Assembly: GCA_015061915.1 (NCBI GenBank)
Contig: SUVR01000006.1
Coordinates: forward strand, 62,001 to 126,000
Reading direction: 5' to 3'
Source of the DNA: Lentisphaerota bacterium
GTDB taxonomy: Bacteria; Verrucomicrobiota; Lentisphaeria; Victivallales; UBA1829
DNA length: 64,000 bases
Shown here: piece after piece, positions 44,213-53,068 of the stretch
Position numbering within the stretch: position 1 is the first letter of the stretch
How the letters are laid out: the number at the start of each line of letters is the position of its first letter
Notes under the pieces: model-generated
What the model was told of the DNA's origin: nothing
The model's database searches: none
What the model saw: only the letters and a program-made list of their open reading frames with translations
Translations under genes and position numbers: made by a program

Positions 44213-45067
44213 ATGAAAAAAGCGATCTTTCTGGTGCAGTGTCCCGACCAAAAGGGAATCCTCGCCGCGATCACCTCGTTCTTTGCATCCCGGAAATTCA
44301 ACATTCTGCACTGCCAACAGTATACAGATGTCCGGGAAAACCAATATTTCACCCGCATTGTCCTTGATATTACCAGTATGCCCTTCACCAAACAACAGCT
44401 GGAGGAGGAGTTCAAATCCTTTGCCGATACACTGGATGCCCGGTGGAGCGTCCGGTACAGCGATACAAAGCAGCGAATGGCGATCCTTGTCTCCAAGACA
44501 TCCCACTGTCTGTATGATCTTCTGGTACATCTTCAGGATGGCGACATCAACTGCGAAGTACCGCTGATCATCAGCAACCATCCGGATCTGGAGGAAGTTG
44601 CCGCCAAGTTCCGCGTTCCGTTTTTCTGCTGTCCCATTCTGAACGGGGATAAAAAGGCGCAGGAAAAAGAGATCCTCGCCCTGCTCAAGAAGCACGATAT
44701 CGATCTGGTGGTCCTTGCCCGTTATATGCAGGTTCTTTCGGATAACTTCATTCAGCAGTTCCCGGAAAAGATCATCAATATCCACCACGCGTTTCTCCCG
44801 GCGTTTCAGGGCGGCAATCCCTATGTCCGGGCGTGGGAACGGGGGGTAAAGATGATCGGCGCCACGGCACATTACGCCACGGCGGATCTGGACGAAGGGC
44901 CCATTATCGAACAGGATGTGGAACGGATCACCCACGAAGCGGATCCGGACGATCTCAAGCGGATCGGAAAAGATATTGAACGCCGCGTTCTCACCAGAGC
45001 GGTCCGGGCATGGATGGATTTCCGGATCATCACCAGCGGACGCCGCACCATCGTTTTTTCAGCATAA
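44213..45067 (+). CDS. purU: Formyltetrahydrofolate deformylase PurU
   Basis: The 284-residue protein has an N-terminal ACT domain (LVQCPDQKGILAAIT) and a C-terminal formyl-transferase-like hydrolase (HHAFLPAFQGGNPY, then TAHYATADLDEGPII with the catalytic Asp). It splits 10-formyl-THF to formate and THF, supplying formate to PurT and balancing one-carbon units. ATG at 44213 is chosen because GGAG lies 9 bases ahead; frames open upstream lie in the promoter. A NSS transporter gene follows after 27 bases. Confidence 0.94.
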   Translation: MKKAIFLVQCPDQKGILAAITSFFASRKFNILHCQQYTDVRENQYFTRIVLDITSMPFTKQQLEEEFKSFADTLDARWSVRYSDTKQRMAILVSKTSHCLYDLLVHLQDGDINCEVPLIISNHPDLEEVAAKFRVPFFCCPILNGDKKAQEKEILALLKKHDIDLVVLARYMQVLSDNFIQQFPEKIINIHHAFLPAFQGGNPYVRAWERGVKMIGATAHYATADLDEGPIIEQDVERITHEADPDDLKRIGKDIERRVLTRAVRAWMDFRIITSGRRTIVFSA

Positions 45068-45094
45068 CAACCCTTAACGGAAAGACATATTATC

Positions 45095-46522
45095 ATGCAA
45101 AAATCTGAAGGCTTTTCCAGCAGAATCGGTTTTGTTCTGGCTGCTGCCGGTTCGGCAGTGGGGCTGGGCAACATCTGGCGTTTCCCCTATCTTGCAGCCC
45201 AGCACGGCGGCGGGATCTTCCTCCTGACTTATCTCATCCTTATGCTCACGTTCGGTTATGCGCTGCTGCTTTCCGAAAACGCTATCGGCAGAATGACCGG
45301 CAAGGGCCCCATCGGCTCCTTCCGCGGTCTGACCGCCGACAAAAGCAAAGGTCTGCGCTGGATCGGGATCGGCGGCTATCTGAATGCGCTGGCGCCTCTG
45401 ATCATTGTTCCTTATTACTGCGTAATCGGCGGCTGGGTGGTCAAGTATGCAGCAGCATTTTTCACCACGCCGGTCTCCGAATTCAGCAAGGACAACACCG
45501 TGATCACAGCTGCGGGCAAAACTTCCACTTTTGCGGCAGAATATTTCGGCGGCTTTATCACTTCCACCTGGGAACCGCTGATCTACTTTCTGGTGTTTGC
45601 AGCGATCACACTGATCGTGGTGGCATTCGGGGTGGAAAAAGGCGTGGAACGGTCCAGCAAACTGCTGATGCCGGTTTTGATCGTACTGATCATCGCGATC
45701 TGTATCTACTGTGCATTCCTGCCCAACGCAAAGGAAGGTTTTGTCTATTACCTGAAACCGGATTTCAGCAAATTCAGTTTTATGACGGTGGTTGCCGCCA
45801 TGGGACAGCTTTTCTACTCTCTCTCCCTCGCTATGGGGATCATGATCACGTTCGGCTCCTATATGCGCAAGGAAGATGACCTGCTTTCCAGCGTGACTCA
45901 CGTGGAACTTTTCGATACCTGTGTGGCATTTCTTGCCGGTCTCATGATCATCCCCGCGGTGGTGGCATTCGGCGGTCCGGAAGCAGCAGAAGCAGCCGGT
46001 CCGGGTCTGGTCTTTGTGACCATGCCTCAAGTCTTTGCATCTTTCCCCGGCGGTCAGTTTGTGGGGATCGCGTTCTTTGTGCTGGTGCTGTTTGCTGCGG
46101 TGACATCTGCCATCTCGCTGGCGGAGACCAATGTGAACACCATGTGTCAGGAGCTGAAGCTCAGCCGCAAAATGGCTGTGATCTGGAACGCAGTGGAAAT
46201 TGTCGGTATCGGCTCCATTACGGTCCTCGGGTACAGCGTTCTCTCCAATGTCCGGCTGCTCTTCTTCCTGCCCGGCAAACCGGCGGGCATGGATATTCTG
46301 GACTCCCTGGACTATGTCAGCAACAGCATTCTCCTGCCCATCGCGGCGATCTTCACCACGCTGCTGGTGGTGGCGGTGATCGGGATCAATACCATTGTGA
46401 AGGAACTCAAGGGCGGCGAACGGAAATGGCCTCGTGAGATCGTTTACCGCTTCTGTATGCGCTTTGTCGTGATCCCTGCTCTGATCCTGATTCTGCTGGC
46501 GGCAGTGGGCATCTTTGACTGA
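45095..46522 (+). CDS. Sodium-dependent NSS family transporter
   Basis: The 475-residue protein has about eleven membrane helices and the NSS signature GSAVGLGNIWRFPYLAAQHGGG (first 20 residues shown in part; TM1 unwinding region with Na+ sites). Bacterial relatives are amino-acid/Na+ symporters such as LeuT or MhsT. The substrate is unknown. It follows purU closely and is followed by a DMT gene 25 bases later, so three genes probably form one transcript. Confidence 0.92.
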   Translation: MQKSEGFSSRIGFVLAAAGSAVGLGNIWRFPYLAAQHGGGIFLLTYLILMLTFGYALLLSENAIGRMTGKGPIGSFRGLTADKSKGLRWIGIGGYLNALAPLIIVPYYCVIGGWVVKYAAAFFTTPVSEFSKDNTVITAAGKTSTFAAEYFGGFITSTWEPLIYFLVFAAITLIVVAFGVEKGVERSSKLLMPVLIVLIIAICIYCAFLPNAKEGFVYYLKPDFSKFSFMTVVAAMGQLFYSLSLAMGIMITFGSYMRKEDDLLSSVTHVELFDTCVAFLAGLMIIPAVVAFGGPEAAEAAGPGLVFVTMPQVFASFPGGQFVGIAFFVLVLFAAVTSAISLAETNVNTMCQELKLSRKMAVIWNAVEIVGIGSITVLGYSVLSNVRLLFFLPGKPAGMDILDSLDYVSNSILLPIAAIFTTLLVVAVIGINTIVKELKGGERKWPREIVYRFCMRFVVIPALILILLAAVGIFD

Positions 46523-46547
46523 TTGTGAAGAATAACGGCAAGCAGCC

Positions 46548-47453
46548 ATGAGCATTATTGCGTTTGTCCTGATCGTTGTTTCTGCGGTGCTTCACGCCTC
46601 GTGGAATCTGATGGCAAAAAAATCGACGATGACCGTACCGTTTTATGCGATCATCTGCACCACCTCCGCCCTGCTCTGGCTTCATGTTCAATTCTGGACA
46701 CCCATCCCGGTCCTGGACCTGCCGGGACCGTTCTGGCTGTATCTGGCGGGCTCCATCGCCAGCGATGTGACGTACTGTTTCGGGCTGCTTCTGGTGTACC
46801 GGACCATGGAGATGTCAACCGTCTATCCCGTCATGCGTTCCCTGCCGCTGCTGATGACAGCGCTTCTGACGGCAGTGCTTGGCTGGGGTGCGCCTCTTAC
46901 GCCCGTTGCGCTGGCGGGGATGGGCGTGGTCTTCTGCGGGTGCATGATTATGCCGTTAAAAAAATTCGGTGATTTCTCGCTGAAAAACTATCTCAACTGG
47001 AACTTCCTTTTCACCATGATCGTAGCTCTGGGGACCACCGGCTATACGATCTTTGACAGTCAGTCACAGAGCGTCATCCGTGCGGCGTTTCCGGACATTT
47101 CCAAGCCGGTCGTCTCGCTGACTTACTACTCCACCCGCGGGATCGCTCTTTCCTCCACGCTCTGGCTGCTGATCCTGTTCCGCTCTGCCGATCGTGCGGC
47201 GGTTGCAGAATACTGGAAGAAACGGAGCATCATGCCCGTGCTTGCCGGACTCGCCGCCAGTTTGTGCTATGTCCTGGTACTGATCGCCATGAACTATGTA
47301 ACGAATGTCTCCTTTGTTCAGGCGTTCCGGCAGATCGGTCTGGTCCTCGGTATGGCTGGCGGCTTCATCTTTTTGAAGGAAAAATGTACGCTCACAAAGA
47401 TCGTGGGGATCATCCTCATTCTTTCCGGGCTTGCCATCACAATTATCCGGTAA
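46548..47453 (+). CDS. DMT superfamily (EamA-like) transporter
   Basis: The 301-residue protein has about ten membrane helices in two EamA-type halves: HASWNLMAKKSTM near the start and FVQAFRQIGLVLGMAGGFIFLKEK in the second half. The substrate is unknown. It is unrelated in detail to the DMT protein at 176-1072. It ends the purU transcript; the ABC genes that follow have their own promoter. Confidence 0.88.
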   Translation: MSIIAFVLIVVSAVLHASWNLMAKKSTMTVPFYAIICTTSALLWLHVQFWTPIPVLDLPGPFWLYLAGSIASDVTYCFGLLLVYRTMEMSTVYPVMRSLPLLMTALLTAVLGWGAPLTPVALAGMGVVFCGCMIMPLKKFGDFSLKNYLNWNFLFTMIVALGTTGYTIFDSQSQSVIRAAFPDISKPVVSLTYYSTRGIALSSTLWLLILFRSADRAAVAEYWKKRSIMPVLAGLAASLCYVLVLIAMNYVTNVSFVQAFRQIGLVLGMAGGFIFLKEKCTLTKIVGIILILSGLAITIIR

Positions 47454-47458
47454 AACAC

Positions 47459-47486
47459 TTGCAAAAACAGGATCCGGCATTATATT
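47459..47486 (+). promoter_or_regulatory. Promoter of amino-acid ABC transporter operon
   Basis: TTGCAA (47459-47464), a 16 bp spacer and TATATT (47481-47486). Confidence 0.65.
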
Positions 47487-47527
47487 AGAGAAAACGAAAA
47501 AACAAAATTATATAAGGAAACATGATC

Positions 47528-48298
47528 ATGCTGAAAAAACTGCTGCCTCTGTTCGCTGCTGCGCTCTGCCTCCTCACCGCATGCGGAGGTGAAAAAGAAA
47601 AGACCTTTACTGTCGGGTTCGATGCAAACTTCCCTCCCTACGGTTTTAAGGATAACAATGGTGAATACACCGGCTTTGACCTGGAACTGGCAGAAGAGGT
47701 CGCCCGCCGCAACGGCTGGAAACTGGTCAAGAAGCCCATTAACTGGGATGCCAAGGATATGGAACTTTCCTCCGGGAATATCGACTGTATCTGGAACGGT
47801 TTTACCATCAACGGCAGAGAAGACAAATACGAATGGACCAAGCCCTATGTGGACAACTCCCAGGTTGTGGTCGTGCTGAAAGATTCTTCCATCAACAAGC
47901 ACAGCGATCTTGCCGGAAAAGTGGTCACAGTTCAGACCGATACCCCCATTCAGAAAGCCCTGAAGCCCGATGGCGACCTGAAAGCGATCGGTAACACATT
48001 CAAGGAACTGCGTACCGTCGCAAACTACAATCAGGCTGTTATGGAACTGGAAGCCGGCAGCTGCGATGCCGTTGCCATCGACATCGGCGTGGCAAACTCC
48101 AAGATGAACAGCGGTAAATTCCGGATGCTGGAAGAACCACTGATGAAAGAACAATACGGGATCGGCTTCCTGAAAGGCAATACCGAACTGCGCGATCTGG
48201 TGGAAAAGACCCTGATCGAAATGGTCAAAGACGGCACTGCCGCCAAGATCTCCGCAAAATATTTCAAGGGCGAAGATGTCCTGATCATCGGGAAGTAA
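47528..48298 (+). CDS. Polar amino-acid ABC transporter substrate-binding lipoprotein
   Basis: The 256-residue product has a lipoprotein signal (lipobox LLTAC) and a family-3 solute-binding fold: FTVGFDANFPPYGF, YTGFDLELAEEVARR and a late VEKTLIEMVKDGTAAKISAKYF. It would deliver a polar amino acid to the permease. ATG at 47528 fits AAGGA spacing better than ATG at 47522. The operon continues with permease (1-base gap) and ATPase. Confidence 0.92.
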   Translation: MLKKLLPLFAAALCLLTACGGEKEKTFTVGFDANFPPYGFKDNNGEYTGFDLELAEEVARRNGWKLVKKPINWDAKDMELSSGNIDCIWNGFTINGREDKYEWTKPYVDNSQVVVVLKDSSINKHSDLAGKVVTVQTDTPIQKALKPDGDLKAIGNTFKELRTVANYNQAVMELEAGSCDAVAIDIGVANSKMNSGKFRMLEEPLMKEQYGIGFLKGNTELRDLVEKTLIEMVKDGTAAKISAKYFKGEDVLIIGK

Positions 48299-48299
48299 A

Positions 48300-48983
48300 A
48301 TGTTTCTGGCAGACATCACACTTTTTCAGATTGTCAAGCAGCTGTCCGAGGGTCTTCTGGTCTCTACGGAGATCTTTTTCCTGACCCTGATCTTTGCCCT
48401 GCCCCTGGGGTTGCTGATCGCCTTCGGAAGAATGTCAAAGTTTGCACCTCTGCGCTGGCTCTGCATCTTTTACATCTCCGTTCTGCGCGGAACGCCGCTG
48501 ATGCTTCAACTGCTGGTGTGGTATTTTGCTCCTTTTTATCTCTTCGGTATCAAACTCAGCAGTCTTGCCATCGGGAATATTGATTACCGGTTCACCGCTG
48601 TGATCATCGGGTTCGCTCTGAACTATGCGGCATATTTTGCCGAAATCTACCGGTCCGGTATTGAATCTATGCCGAAAGGTCAGTACGAAGCGGCAACAGT
48701 CCTCGGCTACACAAAGACGCAAACTTTCTTCCGGATCATTATGCCTCAGGTGGTCAAGCGGATCCTGCCGCCGATCACCAACGAGACGATAACTCTGGTC
48801 AAAGATACATCCCTCGCTTTCTCTCTGGCGGTGCTGGAAATGTTCACCATTGCCAAAGAGATCGCCAGCGCTCAGACAACGATGATGCCCTTTGTCATCG
48901 CCGGGCTGTTCTACTATATCTTCAACTTCATCGTCGCTGCGTTCATGGGCTGGGTCGAAAAGAAACTGAACTATTACAGGTGA
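48300..48983 (+). CDS. Amino-acid ABC transporter permease
   Basis: The 227-residue inner-membrane protein has about five helices and a HisM/GlnP-type EAA loop (EIYRSGIESMPKGQYEAATVLGY). The ETIxLVKDTSLAFSLAVLE stretch is also typical. It is a single-gene permease and so probably works as a homodimer with the ATPase. It starts one base after the substrate-binding gene and ends 4 bases before the ATPase gene. Confidence 0.93.
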   Translation: MFLADITLFQIVKQLSEGLLVSTEIFFLTLIFALPLGLLIAFGRMSKFAPLRWLCIFYISVLRGTPLMLQLLVWYFAPFYLFGIKLSSLAIGNIDYRFTAVIIGFALNYAAYFAEIYRSGIESMPKGQYEAATVLGYTKTQTFFRIIMPQVVKRILPPITNETITLVKDTSLAFSLAVLEMFTIAKEIASAQTTMMPFVIAGLFYYIFNFIVAAFMGWVEKKLNYYR

Positions 48984-48987
48984 CCTC

Positions 48988-49731
48988 ATGGCAAACGTTT
49001 TTCAAGTAAGAAATCTGAAAAAATCTTTCGGCGATAAAACCGTTCTGAAAGATATTTCTCTCGCCGTCGGTAAAGGCGAAGTCGTTGCCGTGATCGGGCC
49101 CTCCGGGTCCGGCAAGACCACTTTTCTCCGTTGTGCCACCATGCTGGAAGATATGGACAGCGGAGACTTGTGCTTCGGCGATCTGTGCGTAGTAAACAGT
49201 TGGACAAAAGCGATGGCACGGATCAAGTGCGGTCTCGTGTTCCAGAACTTCAACCTCTTCCCCCATTTCTCCGTGCTTCAGAACATAACCGATGCCCCCA
49301 TCCATGTGCAGAAACGGGACAAAAATGAAGTCGTTGAAACGGCAATGAAACTGCTGAAAAAGATGGGACTGGAGGACCGGGCAGACGCATACCCCTGCGA
49401 ACTTTCCGGCGGTCAGCAGCAGCGCGTCTCCATCGCACGGGCTCTGGCAATGAATCCGGAGATCCTGTTCTTCGATGAACCGACATCCGCTCTGGACCCG
49501 GAACTGACCAACGAGATCCTCAAAGTCATCCGCAGCCTCGCCGATGAAAAAATGACCATGGTCATCGTGACCCATGAGATCGATTTCGCCGCCGCTGTGG
49601 CAGACCGGATCATTTTTATGGCGGACGGCTATATCGTGGAAGAAGGCCCCGCCAGAGAACTGGTCGCCAATCCCAAAAACGAACGGACAAGAGCCTTCCT
49701 CGCCGGACTTGATAAGTCCAGCATCTTCTGA
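48988..49731 (+). CDS. Amino-acid ABC transporter ATP-binding protein
   Basis: The 247-residue protein is GlnQ-like: GPSGSGKTTFLRC (Walker A), LSGGQQQRVSIARAL (signature) and FFDEPTSALDPE (Walker B), then an H-loop TMVIVTHEIDFA. It powers uptake with the two preceding genes. It is last in its operon; a GC-rich multi-hairpin element follows between it and the convergent alcohol dehydrogenase gene. Confidence 0.95.
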   Translation: MANVFQVRNLKKSFGDKTVLKDISLAVGKGEVVAVIGPSGSGKTTFLRCATMLEDMDSGDLCFGDLCVVNSWTKAMARIKCGLVFQNFNLFPHFSVLQNITDAPIHVQKRDKNEVVETAMKLLKKMGLEDRADAYPCELSGGQQQRVSIARALAMNPEILFFDEPTSALDPELTNEILKVIRSLADEKMTMVIVTHEIDFAAAVADRIIFMADGYIVEEGPARELVANPKNERTRAFLAGLDKSSIF

Positions 49732-49771
49732 TTCTCCCAACAATACTTGACACAGACTGCACCGGCTCGCA

Positions 49772-49891
49772 GCACGCACGCGGGGACGCGGCGGCGCACA
49801 GGCGGCGCTTGCGCCTGCCTGTGCTATGCGCTGCCCGGCAGCGCAGCACCCCGCTCTGCGGGGGTTGCCGCCGCGTCCCCGCCGTGCGTGC
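49772..49891. repeat. GC-rich cloverleaf palindrome A between convergent genes
   Basis: An outer stem of 23 pairs (GCACGCACG at 49772-49780 with 49883-49891; GGGGACGCGGCGGC at 49782-49795 with 49867-49880; one bulge) encloses three hairpins: GCACAGGC/GCCTGTGC (49796-49824), TGCGCTG/CAGCGCA (49827-49845) and CCCCGC/GCGGGG (49849-49863). Nothing codes here. A related element lies at 53069-53276. It may be a dispersed repeat or a folded RNA. Confidence 0.8.
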
Positions 49892-49912
49892 GTCATCCGC
49901 CCGTTTCCATAC

Positions 49913-49949
49913 AAAAAAGCACCCCGGACCGCATGGATCCGGAGTGCTT
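49913..49949 (-). terminator. Terminator of the alcohol dehydrogenase gene
   Basis: Minus strand: AAGCAC/GTGCTT and CCGGA/TCCGG (49917-49949, one mismatch) followed by a T run (49913-49918). Confidence 0.8.
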
Positions 49950-49974
49950 CGGACTTATCGTTACCGGTTCCGTC

Positions 49975-51177
49975 TTACTTGACGGTCACAGCGACCTTGA
50001 TGCCCTTCATCTGGACGTTGGTTTCCAGAGCTTCCTGGATGTCAGCCAGATCGAAGTGATGGGTCACCAGTTCTTCCACGGGCAGACCGATGCCCTTGGC
50101 GCGCTTGAGGAATGCGAACGTGGTGGGATAATCCTGCGGCGTGTAGACCCAGGAGCCGACCAGTGCGATTTCCTTGTTGCAGATGTCGAAGTGGTGATTG
50201 ATGGAACATTCGCCGCCGTCCATGAAGAACCCGACTTCGCACATACCACCGCCGCGACGGACCATCTTCCATGCGTTCTTTGCAGCTGCAGCCACGCCGG
50301 TACACTGGATGAGGAATTCGGCGCCGAGGCCATCGGTCGCAGCCTTCACGTCGGCGAGCTGATCTTCAAACTTCTTGTAGTTCATGAAGTTGATCGTTGT
50401 CGTTGCGCCCATACGCTTGGCGAATTCCAGACGGTTGTCGTTGCCATCGACGGCGATGATATTTTCGATACCCAGCGTACGGAGGACCGCCATAACCATC
50501 AGACCGATGGGACCGCAGCCCTGAACGAGGACTTTCGTATCGAAGCGGAGCAGACCGGTCAGTTTGGCGCGTTCCACAGCGTGGATGGCAACGGCTGCCG
50601 GTTCCACCAGCATCCGCTGATCCAGCGTCATGCCATTCACTTTGAAGACGGTGGAGTTTTTACGGATCACGAGATATTCCGCAAAGTAGCCGTTAAAGTG
50701 GATATCATCATCCGGGTTCAGACCGTAGATACCGCTCTTTTCGCACATATTGGTGCGGGCGGGGGTATTGCGGCAGGCGTTACATTCGCCGCAGGGAATG
50801 ATGCAGGTAACGATCTGGTCGCCGACGCCCAGCGGTGCGCCGGTGAAGTCGGTCGTGATGTTCTTGCCGATCTTGACGATCGTACCGGAGCCTTCATGAC
50901 CGAGAACAGTGGGGCAGAGACCGAAGGGGTCGCGCTTGTATTCGTGTCCGTCCGTGCCGCAGACGCCACAGCCTTCCACCTTGACCAGCATTTCATCATC
51001 GCTGATTTCGGGGATCGCGTATTCGCGCAGTTCAAACTTGCCCGGTTCCACCAGAACGGCGGCCTTGGCTTTTTTCGGAATCGTGAACTTTTTGGGTGCG
51101 GCTTTCGCGGCGCACTTCTTGCAGGCTGCCTTTTTCGGGGCTGCCGCTGCTTTTTTCGGGGCTGCTTTCTTTGCCAT
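49975..51177 (-). CDS. Zinc-dependent alcohol/polyol dehydrogenase with Lys/Ala-rich N-terminal tail
   Basis: The 400-residue protein is a medium-chain dehydrogenase (about 40-400): GCGVCGTDGHEY (catalytic Zn), LGHEGSG, structural-Zn cysteines in CGECNACRNTPARTNMC, and QGCGPIGLMVMAVLRTLG (NAD-binding Rossmann). Sorbitol or threonine dehydrogenase-like reactions are possible. Unusually, about 35 residues of the type KKAAPKKAAAAPKKAACKKC precede the domain, rich in Lys, Ala and Pro with a CxxC. The tail resembles histone H1-like bacterial proteins. ATG at 51177 follows GAGGAG. Confidence 0.88.
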   Translation of the reverse strand: MAKKAAPKKAAAAPKKAACKKCAAKAAPKKFTIPKKAKAAVLVEPGKFELREYAIPEISDDEMLVKVEGCGVCGTDGHEYKRDPFGLCPTVLGHEGSGTIVKIGKNITTDFTGAPLGVGDQIVTCIIPCGECNACRNTPARTNMCEKSGIYGLNPDDDIHFNGYFAEYLVIRKNSTVFKVNGMTLDQRMLVEPAAVAIHAVERAKLTGLLRFDTKVLVQGCGPIGLMVMAVLRTLGIENIIAVDGNDNRLEFAKRMGATTTINFMNYKKFEDQLADVKAATDGLGAEFLIQCTGVAAAAKNAWKMVRRGGGMCEVGFFMDGGECSINHHFDICNKEIALVGSWVYTPQDYPTTFAFLKRAKGIGLPVEELVTHHFDLADIQEALETNVQMKGIKVAVTVK

Positions 51178-51231
51178 GTTTGTTCTCCTCATAAAGTTGA
51201 GTTTTTAGTAGAAAAGTTGCGTTTGCAGGAT

Positions 51232-51260
51232 ATTTTAATCCCTTTTGCCCGCCTTTTCAA
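51232..51260 (-). promoter_or_regulatory. Promoter of alcohol dehydrogenase gene
   Basis: Minus-strand TTGAAA (51255-51260), a 17 bp spacer and TAAAAT (51232-51237), about 55 bases before the ATG. Confidence 0.65.
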
Positions 51261-51291
51261 GTCTTTTTCGCGGTTTTTGCAATTTTTTTCA

Positions 51292-51321
51292 TTGAAAAAC
51301 GCGTTCACTGTGCCATATTAT
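51292..51321 (+). promoter_or_regulatory. Promoter of DUF4091 gene
   Basis: TTGAAA (51292-51297), an 18 bp spacer and TATTAT (51316-51321), 51 bases before the ATG. Confidence 0.55.
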
Positions 51322-51371
51322 CCACAAATCTCAATACGATCAACAAAAATCACCATCAGGAGAAAAACATT

Positions 51372-53048
51372 ATGTCGAAACTTGAGATCAAATCGATCAG
51401 TTCTCTGGCAAAGATCTTCCCCTCGGAAGACATGAGCAAGATCAAAGGCTGCAAGACGGGAACGGTCCTCAAAGGCGAGCGCTACTCATTCCAGGTTGCA
51501 TACCGGATCACGGAAAGCTGGGGCGGCTATATGCACGTGGAAACGGAATCCCCCCTCAAGAATGTGCTTGCCCGCCGCACCGAACTGGTTCCGGTCCGCC
51601 ACACGGCATACGATTTTGATGATGATATTATCTCCAAAGAACCCGGACTCTATCCCGATATCCTCTACCCGCTGGAAAACGGCACGTTCCGCTATACGGT
51701 CAACCAGTGGAAAACGGTCTGGATCACGGTGGATGTGCCGAAGACCTGCAAGGCGGGAACCTATCCGGTCAAAGTGACTCTCCACGCCGGACCGAAACCG
51801 GGCGGGACGGATCCTGTAGTCAGCAAGAGCGTCACGGTCAATCTGGAAGTGCTGGACGCTGTTCTGCCGCCGCAGGACCTGATCGTGACGCACTGGTTCC
51901 ACTCGGACTGCCTTTCTGTCTACTACAATGCGCCGGTCTTCAGCGAAGAATACTGGACGCTGGTGGAAAACTATTTCAAGAGCTACGCCGAACACGGCAG
52001 CAACATGGTCCTGACGCCGGTCTTCACGCCGCCGCTGGATACGGAAGTCGGCAGAGAACGCCCCACCGTCCAGCTGATCAAAGTCAAGGTGGATAAGAAG
52101 GGCAAGTACAGCTTCGACTTCTCGCTGCTGGACCGCTGGATCACGCTGGCGAAAAAGTACGGGATCAAGTATTTCGAGATCTCTCACCTGTTCTCCCAGT
52201 GGGGCGCAGAGTATGCTCCGAAGATCGTCGCCACGGTCAACGGCAAAGAAGAAAAGATCTTCGGCTGGCATACGGCATCCGACTCCAAAGAATATCACGA
52301 CTTCCTGGCAGCGTTGATGCCGGAACTGACCGGGTATTTCAAGCAGAAAAAGATGCAGAAGAATGTATTTTTCCACTGCTCCGATGAACCGAGCGCAAAC
52401 TATATGGAAAAGTTCAAAATTGCCGCCGAAACCCTGCGGAAATATACCAAAGGCTTCCGGGTCTGCGATGCCCTCTCCAGCGTGGAATTCTACAAGACCG
52501 GTCTGGTGCCCCTGCCCATCCCCAGCGAAAACCATATTGAACCCTTTGTGGAAGCCAATGTGAAGCCGCTGTGGACCTACTACTGCTGCGGACAAACCCA
52601 CAAGGTCAGCAACCGGTTCCTTCACTTCCCCTCCTCCCGGAACCGTATCCTCGGTGCGCTGCTCTTCCGGTACGACATCGAAGGCTTCCTGCAGTGGGGC
52701 TTCAACTTCTGGTTCAGCACCCTCTCCCAGTTCCCCCTGAACCCGTATGAAGATACCAACAGCAACTTTGCCTTCCCGCCGGGCGACGCCTTCATGGTCT
52801 ATCCGGGCAAAGACGGCACGCCGGTGGAATCCATCCACCACGAAGTCTTTGCAGAAGGTCTGCAGGACCTGCGGGCACTGCGTCTGCTGGAAAAACTCAT
52901 CGGCACGGAAAAAGTCAACGAGCTGCTGGACAAGGCAACACCCGGCAGAGTCAAGAAGATGACCATGACCGATTATCCGCGGGGCGAACAGAATGTGCTC
53001 AAACTCCGCAAACAGATCAATGAACTGATCCGGGAAAATCTGAAGTAA
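51372..53048 (+). CDS. DUF4091/GH123-like glycosidase
   Basis: The 558-residue cytoplasmic protein starts with a beta-sandwich (YSFQVAYRITESW) and continues as a TIM-barrel with FFHCSDEPSANYMEKF; the Asp-Glu pair is where GH123 enzymes bear the substrate-assisted catalytic residues. The C-terminus has EVFAEGLQDLRALRLLE, the DUF4091 signature. GH123 members act on beta-N-acetylgalactosaminides. The absence of signal peptide implies action on imported sugar. Operon of one; a structured GC-rich element follows. Confidence 0.82.
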   Translation: MSKLEIKSISSLAKIFPSEDMSKIKGCKTGTVLKGERYSFQVAYRITESWGGYMHVETESPLKNVLARRTELVPVRHTAYDFDDDIISKEPGLYPDILYPLENGTFRYTVNQWKTVWITVDVPKTCKAGTYPVKVTLHAGPKPGGTDPVVSKSVTVNLEVLDAVLPPQDLIVTHWFHSDCLSVYYNAPVFSEEYWTLVENYFKSYAEHGSNMVLTPVFTPPLDTEVGRERPTVQLIKVKVDKKGKYSFDFSLLDRWITLAKKYGIKYFEISHLFSQWGAEYAPKIVATVNGKEEKIFGWHTASDSKEYHDFLAALMPELTGYFKQKKMQKNVFFHCSDEPSANYMEKFKIAAETLRKYTKGFRVCDALSSVEFYKTGLVPLPIPSENHIEPFVEANVKPLWTYYCCGQTHKVSNRFLHFPSSRNRILGALLFRYDIEGFLQWGFNFWFSTLSQFPLNPYEDTNSNFAFPPGDAFMVYPGKDGTPVESIHHEVFAEGLQDLRALRLLEKLIGTEKVNELLDKATPGRVKKMTMTDYPRGEQNVLKLRKQINELIRENLK

Positions 53049-53068
53049 GCCGGAAGAAGACTCCCGAT

